Assembly (NCBI GenBank): GCA_005884305.1
Contig: VAYL01000215.1
Coordinates: forward strand, 5,219 to 10,526
Direction: 5' to 3'
Source: Actinomycetota bacterium
GTDB taxonomy: Bacteria; Actinomycetota; Thermoleophilia; Solirubrobacterales; 70-9
DNA: 5,308 nt
How positions within the stretch are numbered: the stretch's first letter is position 1; every line of letters starts with the position of its first letter. The translations under genes and the position numbers were made by a program. A model generated the notes under the pieces. That model had not been told where the DNA came from. It made no database searches and was given only the letters and a program-made list of their open reading frames with translations. Positions 1 to 4,549 of this stretch are shown one piece after another.

Positions 1-136
1 AGAAGACGAGCCCGTCGGTCTCCCACCGCCAACCGTCCGGCGTGAGGAACCGCCGCCAGGCATAGCGCCAGGCGAGCCGCGCGTACTTGGGCGTGAGCAT
101 CCGGTGGCGGGCGAGGAACCTGACGAGTCGCAGCAC
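1..136 (-). CDS. N-terminus of a protein leaving the window, possibly an acyltransferase (partial)
   Basis: An open minus-strand frame runs from a GTG at 134-136 to the window edge and gives 45 residues. It begins MLRLVRFLARHRM and continues with an arginine/tryptophan-rich amphipathic stretch, then TPDGWRWETDGLVF. There is no in-frame stop, and third codon positions are G/C-rich. An in-frame ATG at 98-100 is an alternative start. I prefer the GTG because a TAGAGT hexamer lies eight bases upstream of it, mirroring the arrangement at the divergent meaB gene. From memory, similar N-termini (basic, RHRMLTP..Y, then TDGxVF) open hexapeptide-repeat acyltransferases in deep-branching actinobacteria. 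The catalytic left-handed beta-helix would lie outside the window, so the function is a guess. That this is the 5' end of a real gene is moderately supported by the divergent promoter layout. Confidence 0.5.
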   Translation of the reverse strand, partial: MLRLVRFLARHRMLTPKYARLAWRYAWRRFLTPDGWRWETDGLVF

Positions 137-144
137 GCGCCCGG

Positions 145-150
145 ACTCTA
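145..150 (-). promoter_or_regulatory. Putative -10 element for the leftmost minus-strand gene
   Basis: Read on the minus strand the hexamer is TAGAGT, which fits the TANNNT -10 pattern of GC-rich actinobacteria. Eight bases separate it from the GTG at 136, so transcription would start at or very near the start codon, giving a leaderless mRNA. No Shine-Dalgarno sequence is visible. The -35 position (about 168-173, minus-strand TAGTCT) is a poor match to TTGACA. Confidence 0.35.
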
Positions 151-171
151 GTCGCGCCGCGGGGCCGAGAC

Positions 172-177
172 TAGACT
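172..177 (+). promoter_or_regulatory. Putative -10 element for meaB
   Basis: TAGACT matches TANNNT and is followed by nine bases before the ATG at 187. That spacing implies a leaderless or near-leaderless transcript, and no Shine-Dalgarno sequence is visible before the ATG. The candidate -35 (149-154, TAGTCG) is weak. The 11-base context GACTAGACTCC is almost identical to the opposing copy on the minus strand, which supports a functional element. Confidence 0.4.
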
Positions 178-186
178 CCGCAGCCG

Positions 187-1095
187 ATGCCCGAAGCCGC
201 GCGATCCGCTGAGGCTTCGCTCGCCGAGCGCGTGGTCGCCGGCGACAAGCGGGCGCTCGCCCGCGCGATCAGTCTCGTCGAGAACCGCGATCCGGAGGGC
301 GACCGGCTCGTCGCCGAGCTCTTTCCACGCACTGGAAAGGCCCGCGTCGTCGGTATGACCGGGCCGCCCGGCGTCGGGAAGAGCACGTTGATCGGCGCGC
401 TCACGAAGGAGCTTCGCGAGGCCGGGCGCGCGGTGGGCGTACTCTCGATCGATCCGTCGAGCCCGTTCACGCAGGGCGCGATGCTGGGCGACCGGATCCG
501 GCTCGCCGAGCACTTCCTCGACACCGACGTGTTCATCCGCTCGATGGCAACGCGCGGCTCGCTCGGTGGCATGGCGGAGGCGGCGCTTCAGGCGGCGCTT
601 CTGATGGACGCCTCCGGCAAGGACGACGTGCTGCTGCTCGCGCTGATGCCCGGCTCCGGCGACTCGATCCAGGCCCTCAAGGCCGGGGTCATGGAGATCC
701 CGGACGTCATCGTGGTCAACAAATCCGATCACCCGCTGGCCGACACGATGGTGCGCGAGGTGCGCTCGGCGCTCGGCCTGGGACCTCAGGGGCCGTGGAA
801 GGTTCCGGTGGTGAAGACCGAGGCCGCGAAGGGGGATGGGATCGAACAGCTCCTGCGCCGGATCGACGCCCACCGGAAGCACATCGAAGACACGGGAACG
901 CTCGCCGAGCGGCGGGCGCGAAACCTCCGCGCCGAGGTGCTTGGTATCGCCGCTGCCCGGCTCCGACGCCGGCTCGAGGAGCGGGCGCAGGTCGATCCCG
1001 GTTGGGAGGACCTCCTCGACAGCGTCACCCGCCGCGAGACCGACCCCGCGACGGCCGCGCGAAAGCTGTTAGCGATGATCGACGATGAGGGCTGA
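187..1095 (+). CDS. meaB: MeaB/ArgK-family GTPase (methylmalonyl-CoA mutase chaperone) lacking the G3/switch II segment
   Basis: 302 aa. This is a cytosolic G3E P-loop GTPase. Characterised members (MeaB, human MMAA) gate adenosylcobalamin loading of methylmalonyl-CoA mutase and protect it from inactivation. Visible motifs are G1 GPPGVGKST (59-67), the switch I region DPSSPFTQGAMLGDRIRL (89-106), FIRSMATRGSLGG (116-128), the family motif PGSGDSIQALKAGVMEI (155-171), G4 NKSD (178-181), a G5-like TEA (211-213), and a basic C-terminal helical region (about 238-266) expected to serve dimerisation. The oddity is between D146 and D147: the family's central strand and G3 motif (ETVGVGQSE with flanks, about 20 residues) are missing, while both sides align without a frame change. 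The protein is correspondingly shorter than the roughly 320 aa expected. The ATG at 187 gives a normal family N-terminus. The stop overlaps the next gene by 11 bp. Family identity is near certain, but GTPase activity is doubtful if the sequence is correct. Confidence 0.93.
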   Translation: MPEAARSAEASLAERVVAGDKRALARAISLVENRDPEGDRLVAELFPRTGKARVVGMTGPPGVGKSTLIGALTKELREAGRAVGVLSIDPSSPFTQGAMLGDRIRLAEHFLDTDVFIRSMATRGSLGGMAEAALQAALLMDASGKDDVLLLALMPGSGDSIQALKAGVMEIPDVIVVNKSDHPLADTMVREVRSALGLGPQGPWKVPVVKTEAAKGDGIEQLLRRIDAHRKHIEDTGTLAERRARNLRAEVLGIAAARLRRRLEERAQVDPGWEDLLDSVTRRETDPATAARKLLAMIDDEG

Positions 1096-1504
1096 GGACG
1101 CCGCACCCGCCACCGTGTCGGTGACCGGCCCCGGTGCCGACGAGGTCCGTGGCTGGATCGGCGATCGCCTGGACGTGCTCGGGGGCTCGAGCGTCGCCCG
1201 CGTCGACGGCTTCTTCGTCGACGCCGAGACGGGACGGCCCGAGTGGCTCGTCGTCAGGCTCGGCCGCTTCGGCCAGCCCACGCTCGTCCCCGCCCGCGAC
1301 GCCGTGGGCGCGGCCGGGAAGGTGTGGGTCCCCTACTCGCGCGAGACGCTGAAGAGCGCGCCGAGGAGAAAGGCGAAGGACCCGCTGACGCGCGAAGCGG
1401 AGCTCGAGCTGCTGAAGCACTTCGGGGCCGCGGGAGACGCGGGCCGCGCCGCGGAATTGGGCACTCGCGGATTCGAGGCGGTCACCGCCAGCCCGGCGAA
1501 TTAG
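1085..1504 (+). CDS. PRC-barrel domain protein
   Basis: 139 aa. The N-terminal two-thirds (about residues 22-95) reads as a PRC-barrel, the small beta-barrel shared by the photosynthetic reaction-centre H subunit and RimM. Strands include VARVDGFFVDAETGRPEW, LVVRLGRFG, TLVPARDAV and KVWVPYSRETLKSAP, with the typical pattern of a hydrophobic strand, an acidic turn, then 'EWLVV' followed by 'VPxxDAV'. A charged linker (93-104) follows, then a short helical tail (ELELLKHFG). There is no signal peptide or membrane segment, so it is likely cytosolic. Free-standing PRC-barrel proteins in actinobacteria have no settled function. The ATG lies inside the end of meaB (11-bp overlap, different frame), so the two genes are probably co-transcribed and translationally coupled. 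No terminator hairpin with a T-run is visible after the stop. Confidence 0.8.
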   Translation: MRAEDAAPATVSVTGPGADEVRGWIGDRLDVLGGSSVARVDGFFVDAETGRPEWLVVRLGRFGQPTLVPARDAVGAAGKVWVPYSRETLKSAPRRKAKDPLTREAELELLKHFGAAGDAGRAAELGTRGFEAVTASPAN

Positions 1505-1516
1505 GTTGTTCGACCG

Positions 1517-1726
1517 CTAGAGCGTTCCGGTCGCCCAGTCGAATGGCGCCGGCGCACCAGCGGCCGCGCCGTCGCCACTCCCGGCGACGATCACGCGGGT
1601 CCGCCGCCCGCCCGCTCCCCGCTGCACCCGGACCTGCGACCACTCCGCGCACGGCGCGAAGGCCTCAGCCAGCTGCAGGGCAAGCCGGGACGGCTCACGC
1701 TTGCGCCCGTTCGGCTTTCTGTCCAC
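1517..1726 (-). CDS. Possible small hypothetical protein
   Basis: From a GTG at 1724-1726 the minus strand encodes 69 residues ending in TAG. A basic N-terminus (DRKPNGRKREPSR) leads into a helix-like segment (LALQLAEAFAPCAEW), a strand-like segment (QVRVQRG, then RTRVIVAG) and an Ala/Gly/Pro tail ending PFDWATGTL. A GGGGGA stretch (1734-1739) seven bases upstream could act as a ribosome binding site. Third positions are strongly G/C from this GTG onward but not in the upstream extension to a TTG at 1826-1828. The longer form would also start inside the putative terminator, so I chose the shorter one. I recognise no family. In DNA this GC-rich, an ORF of this size can arise by chance. Confidence 0.3.
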   Translation of the reverse strand: MDRKPNGRKREPSRLALQLAEAFAPCAEWSQVRVQRGAGGRRTRVIVAGSGDGAAAGAPAPFDWATGTL

Positions 1727-1814
1727 GGGAGAATCCCCCAGATAGGTTCTGACGACGGGCGCGACTTTACGCCGCCGTTCGGCCGGAATCGTGCGGACAG
1801 TGACAAGGCGCGCG

Positions 1815-1835
1815 AAATCAAACCCCAAATTGGGG
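1815..1835 (-). terminator. Putative weak rho-independent terminator after the acyl-CoA dehydrogenase gene
   Basis: Beginning 18 bases past the dehydrogenase stop, the minus strand reads CCCCAATTTGGGG, followed at once by TTTGATTT. This can fold as a 5-bp stem (four C-G pairs and one A-T) with a 3-base loop, then a T-rich tail. It is short for an intrinsic terminator but correctly placed at the end of the pepA-dehydrogenase operon. The same bases form the palindrome CCCCAA-A-TTGGGG (1823-1835), so a protein-binding site is an alternative. Confidence 0.35.
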
Positions 1836-1852
1836 GGATCTCGGACTACGGG

Positions 1853-2989
1853 TCAGCAACCCAACAGGCGGGCGATGACCATCTGCTGGACCTCGTCGGT
1901 CCCCTCGCCGATGGTGAGGATCTTGGCGTCCCGGTAGAAGCGGCACACCGGATACTCCTCGATGTAGCCGTAGCCGCCGTGGATCTGCACCGCCTCCTCG
2001 GTCGCGCGCACGGCGAGCCGTCCCGTCTTCAGCTTCGCCTGCGCGGCGGCGAGCGTGAATGACTCCCCGCGGTCCTTCAGGATCGCCGCCTTGTACGTGA
2101 GGAGCCGCGCCGCCTCGATCTCGGCGGAGAGGTCCGCGATCTTCATCTGGATCGCCTGGAACTTGGAGATCGGCTGGCCGAACGCGCGGCGCTCCTTCGC
2201 GTAGGCGATCGCCTCGTCCAGCGCCCCCTGGGCGAGCCCGACGCCCATGGCGGCGACGCCGATCCGCCCGCCGTCGAGGATGTGCAGGAACTGCTTGAAG
2301 CCCTCGCCCCGCCGGCCGAGCAGGTTGGCCTCCGGCACCCGGCAGCCGTCGAAGCTGAGCGGCCGAGTATCCGAGGCGTTCCAGCCCATCTTCCGGTACG
2401 GCTCGCCCGGGTCATAGCCCGGCGTTCCGTTGGGGACGATGATGTTCGAGATCTCGCCGTCGCCGTTCGTGCGCGCCGTAATCGTCACGCAGCCCGAGAT
2501 GTCGGTGCCCGCGTTGGTGATGAACTGCTTGGCGCCGTCGACGACCCATTCGCCGTCCTCCAGGTGAGCCCGGGTGCGCGTCGCTCCCGCGTCCGACCCG
2601 GCCTCGGGCTCGGTCAGCCCGAACGCGGCGAGCTTGCGCCCGCTGGCGAGCTCGGGGAGCCACTCGCCCTTCTGCTCATCCGTCCCCCAGAGGTGGATTG
2701 GCATCGTCCCCAGCGACGTGTGCGCCGCCATCGTGATGCACACGGAGGAGTCGACGCGCGCGAGCTCCTCGACGGCGAGCGCGTAGGTGAGCGTATCGGC
2801 GCCACCCCCGCCGTACTCCTCCGGGAACGGGATTCCCATCAGGCCGAGCTCGCCCATCTTGCGGACGATCTCGTAGGGGAACGCCTTCGTACGGTCGAGC
2901 TCCTCCGCGACGGGCGCCACCTCCTGGCGCGCGAATTCCCGAACGGTCTCGCGCAGCAGCCGCTGCTCGCCGGTTAGCTCGAAGTCCAC
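1853..2989 (-). CDS. Acyl-CoA dehydrogenase (short/branched-chain type)
   Basis: 378 aa, full length for the family. It is an FAD enzyme that forms the alpha-beta double bond of acyl-CoA esters and passes electrons to electron-transfer flavoprotein. The order is an N-terminal helical domain (1-120), a middle beta-barrel (about 121-220) with signature FGLTEPEAGSD (123-133), and a C-terminal helical domain with RRAFGQPISKFQAIQ (268-281) and QIHGGYGYIEEYPVCR (335-350). The catalytic base is probably E362 in IGEGTDEVQ, the position used by butyryl-CoA and short-chain dehydrogenases rather than the helix-G position of isovaleryl-CoA dehydrogenase. Chain-length preference cannot be read from the sequence; the neighbouring thiolase and MeaB suggest short or branched acyl-CoAs. 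The GTG start lies one base after the pepA stop (TGA-C-GTG), so it is probably translated by coupling. No clear ribosome binding site is visible. Confidence 0.95.
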   Translation of the reverse strand: MDFELTGEQRLLRETVREFARQEVAPVAEELDRTKAFPYEIVRKMGELGLMGIPFPEEYGGGGADTLTYALAVEELARVDSSVCITMAAHTSLGTMPIHLWGTDEQKGEWLPELASGRKLAAFGLTEPEAGSDAGATRTRAHLEDGEWVVDGAKQFITNAGTDISGCVTITARTNGDGEISNIIVPNGTPGYDPGEPYRKMGWNASDTRPLSFDGCRVPEANLLGRRGEGFKQFLHILDGGRIGVAAMGVGLAQGALDEAIAYAKERRAFGQPISKFQAIQMKIADLSAEIEAARLLTYKAAILKDRGESFTLAAAQAKLKTGRLAVRATEEAVQIHGGYGYIEEYPVCRFYRDAKILTIGEGTDEVQQMVIARLLGC

Positions 2990-2990
2990 G

Positions 2991-4454
2991 TCACTCTGTG
3001 CTGGCCGTGACCAGGTCCACGAACAGCCGCACGCCGAACCCGGTCGGTCCGTTCCCGACGTAGGCCCGGCCGACGTCCCAGGCAGTCCCGGCGATGTCCA
3101 GGTGGGCCCACGGAACGTCGTCGGTGAACTCCTGCAGGAACTCCGCTGCGTAGATGGTGGAGGCCTTTCGCTTGGACGAGGTGTTAACCAGGTCGGAGTC
3201 CTTGCCGTCGATCAATTCGCGGAACTCCGGATGCAGCGGAAGTCGCCACACGATCTCGCCGGTGCGGCCGCCCGCGGCGGTGATGCGCTCCGCCCACTCG
3301 TCCTCGTTCGCCAGAAGCCCCGCGTATGTGGTGCCCAGCGCGATGAGCACCCCGCCCGTGAGGGTCGCGATGTCGACCAGCCGGTTCGCGCCCAGCTCCC
3401 GCACGCAGTAGGTGAGCGCGTCCGCGAGGATCAGGCGGCCCTCCGCGTCGGTGTTCGTCACCTCGACCGTCTTGCCGTTGAGCTGGGTGATGATGTCGCC
3501 CGGCCTCGTCGCCGTGCCGCTCGGCATGTTCTCCGCCGAGGGCACGCAGGCGACGACGTTGACGGGGACGCCGAGCTCGGCGATCGCGGCCACCGCCTCG
3601 AGCACGGCGGCGCCGCCCGACATGTCCATCTTCATCTCCTCCATCCGAGCGGATGGCTTGATGGAGATGCCGCCGGTGTCGAAGGTCACGGCCTTGCCCA
3701 CCAGCCCCAGCTTCTCGCCATCCGACGGGCCGCCCGAATAGCGAAGCGAGATGAGCTGAGGCTCCTGCTCGCTTCCCTTGGCCACCGCCGCGAGTCCTCC
3801 CATCCCCCGCTGGGTGATCTCGTCGCGTCCAAGCACCTCGACCTCGACGGAGTCGTAGGCGTCGGCGATCTCCCGCGCCCGATTTGCGAGATACGTGGGC
3901 GTGACGAAATTCGCCGGCAGAGCCTGAAGCTCACGCGCGCGATTGGCCGCCTCCGCGGCGACGTGCGCCGTCGTGACGGCGTCCTGGATGGAGTCCGCGT
4001 CGTCCGGCGCGCTGATCAGCAGGCACTCGATCGCCGGCGGCGGGGGATCGTCGGGATCGCGCGACTTGAAACGGTCGAAGCGGAACGAGGCGAGGACTGC
4101 GCCGTCAGCGATTCCGGCGGCGAACGCCGCGGGATCCGCGGCCGTGCCATCGGCATCCGGGAGCGTCCACGCGACCGACCTCGCCTCGTAGTTGACGGCC
4201 TGCTGAACCGAGACGGCGGCCGCGATGCGCAGGCGCTCGGCGTCCAGCTCCTCGCGCTTACCCAGACCGATCACGAGCACCCGCCGGTCGCCGTCCGGCC
4301 GCAGGAGGGTGTGCTTTCGAAACCCCGATCGCACGTCCCGCGCGCCGGGCAGATCGCTGTACGCCGAGTCGAGCTCCTCGCCCTGCATCAGCCCGACGAC
4401 CTGAAGATCGGCGTCGACGGCCTCGAGCGGCTGTCCGGTGACCTCGACGTCCAC
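2991..4454 (-). CDS. pepA: Leucyl aminopeptidase (M17 family, cytosolic)
   Basis: 487 aa, normal length. It removes N-terminal residues from peptides as a two-metal hexameric enzyme. The variable N-terminal domain covers about 1-160, and the catalytic domain follows. Metal ligands are K254 (VGKAVTFDTGG), D259, D277 (MDMSG), D336 and E338 (signature NTDAEGRL, 334-341). Catalytic residues are K266 and R340. The spacing between these residues is exactly that of E. coli PepA (K270, D275, K282, D293, D352, E354, R356), so the active site is complete. The C-terminal region includes NTSSKRKASTIYAAEFLQEF and AHLDIAGTAW, both typical of the family. The GTG start gives a standard N-terminus (VDVEVTGQPLEAVDADLQVVGL resembles the family opening) and lies eight bases from a TAGACT hexamer. 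It is first in an operon with the acyl-CoA dehydrogenase. Some M17 members also bind DNA; nothing here tests that. Confidence 0.96.
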   Translation of the reverse strand: MDVEVTGQPLEAVDADLQVVGLMQGEELDSAYSDLPGARDVRSGFRKHTLLRPDGDRRVLVIGLGKREELDAERLRIAAAVSVQQAVNYEARSVAWTLPDADGTAADPAAFAAGIADGAVLASFRFDRFKSRDPDDPPPPAIECLLISAPDDADSIQDAVTTAHVAAEAANRARELQALPANFVTPTYLANRAREIADAYDSVEVEVLGRDEITQRGMGGLAAVAKGSEQEPQLISLRYSGGPSDGEKLGLVGKAVTFDTGGISIKPSARMEEMKMDMSGGAAVLEAVAAIAELGVPVNVVACVPSAENMPSGTATRPGDIITQLNGKTVEVTNTDAEGRLILADALTYCVRELGANRLVDIATLTGGVLIALGTTYAGLLANEDEWAERITAAGGRTGEIVWRLPLHPEFRELIDGKDSDLVNTSSKRKASTIYAAEFLQEFTDDVPWAHLDIAGTAWDVGRAYVGNGPTGFGVRLFVDLVTASTE

Positions 4455-4462
4455 GGGCGGCG

Positions 4463-4468
4463 AGTCTA
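4463..4468 (-). promoter_or_regulatory. Putative -10 element for the pepA operon
   Basis: On the minus strand the hexamer is TAGACT (context ATTAGACTC). It sits eight bases before the GTG at 4454, again implying a leaderless transcript. The hexamer is identical to the one upstream of meaB. I see no good -35 match at 16-18 bases. Confidence 0.4.
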
Positions 4469-4483
4469 ATGACGCTCGGTCAC

Positions 4484-4489
4484 TAGCAT
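4484..4489 (+). promoter_or_regulatory. Possible -10 element for the thiolase gene
   Basis: TAGCAT fits TANNNT in the 95-bp gap between the divergent pepA and thiolase genes. Transcription starting just downstream would give a leader of roughly 50-55 bases, consistent with the ribosome binding site seen before this gene. No convincing -35 is present, so this is a weak call. Confidence 0.25.
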
Positions 4490-4538
4490 CCCTAGAGGAA
4501 CGTCAAGCTCGCGGCCACTGCCCCGGCCGCCCGTCCAC

Positions 4539-4544
4539 GAAAGG
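4539..4544 (+). promoter_or_regulatory. Ribosome binding site of the thiolase gene
   Basis: GAAAGG ends five bases before the ATG at 4550. It is the clearest Shine-Dalgarno-like sequence in the window and fixes the thiolase start. meaB, pepA and the leftmost gene show none. Confidence 0.55.
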
Positions 4545-4549
4545 CTCAG

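Larger units (their letters stand above)
142..180. repeat. Imperfect inverted repeat covering the divergent start region
   Basis: Arms 142-153 (CCGGACTCTAGTC) and 169-180 (GACTAGACTCCG) are complementary at 11 of 12 positions, the exception being 146/176. They are separated by a 15-base GC-rich spacer. The repeat fills most of the 50-bp gap between two divergent start codons, at 136 (minus) and 187 (plus). Each arm carries one TAGANT hexamer pointing outward, so the symmetry may simply be two copies of the same promoter element facing away from each other. It could also be an operator for a dimeric regulator. A terminator role is unlikely, because no T-run follows on either strand. Confidence 0.5.
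1505..1852. other. Convergent intergenic region
   Basis: This 348-bp stretch lies between the plus-strand PRC-barrel gene and the minus-strand acyl-CoA dehydrogenase gene, which converge on it. It holds a possible minus-strand terminator near the right end and one doubtful minus-strand small ORF, both listed separately. On the plus strand after 1504 there is only a weak 6-bp stem (1511-1516 with 1528-1533) and no T-run. No tRNA, riboswitch or mobile-element end was recognised. The part from about 1727 to 1850 looks less G/C-biased in any reading frame than the genes, consistent with non-coding DNA. Confidence 0.6.

Noticed and set aside
148..882. Minus-strand open frame (244 codons) opposite meaB
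   Set aside because: It is low-complexity Arg/His/Ala sequence antisense to clear GTPase motifs, and it would run across the divergent promoter region.
1511..1533. Stem CGACCG/CGGTCG after the PRC-barrel stop, considered as a terminator
   Set aside because: It has only six pairs, an 11-base loop and no T-run afterward, so it is likely chance in GC-rich DNA.
1500..1545. GTTCGACC stretch resembling a tRNA T-arm
   Set aside because: No acceptor, D or anticodon stems can be built around it.
1243..1752. Plus-strand open frame (169 codons) overlapping the PRC-barrel gene and the gap
   Set aside because: It is Arg/Ala/Pro-rich in a shifted frame of the PRC-barrel gene and has no recognisable motif.
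1727..1828. N-terminal extension of the small minus-strand ORF to a TTG at 1826-1828
   Set aside because: Third-position G/C bias falls off in this part and the TTG lies inside the putative terminator, so the extension is probably non-coding.
2282..2977. Plus-strand open frame (231 codons) opposite the acyl-CoA dehydrogenase
   Set aside because: It is antisense to conserved dehydrogenase signatures, and its composition is typical of a GC-rich mirror frame.
3102..4469. Long plus-strand open frame (455 codons) opposite pepA
   Set aside because: Its translation is rich in Arg/His/Asp with no recognisable domain, and it lies wholly opposite an M17 peptidase with an intact active site. It is a mirror frame produced by high GC.
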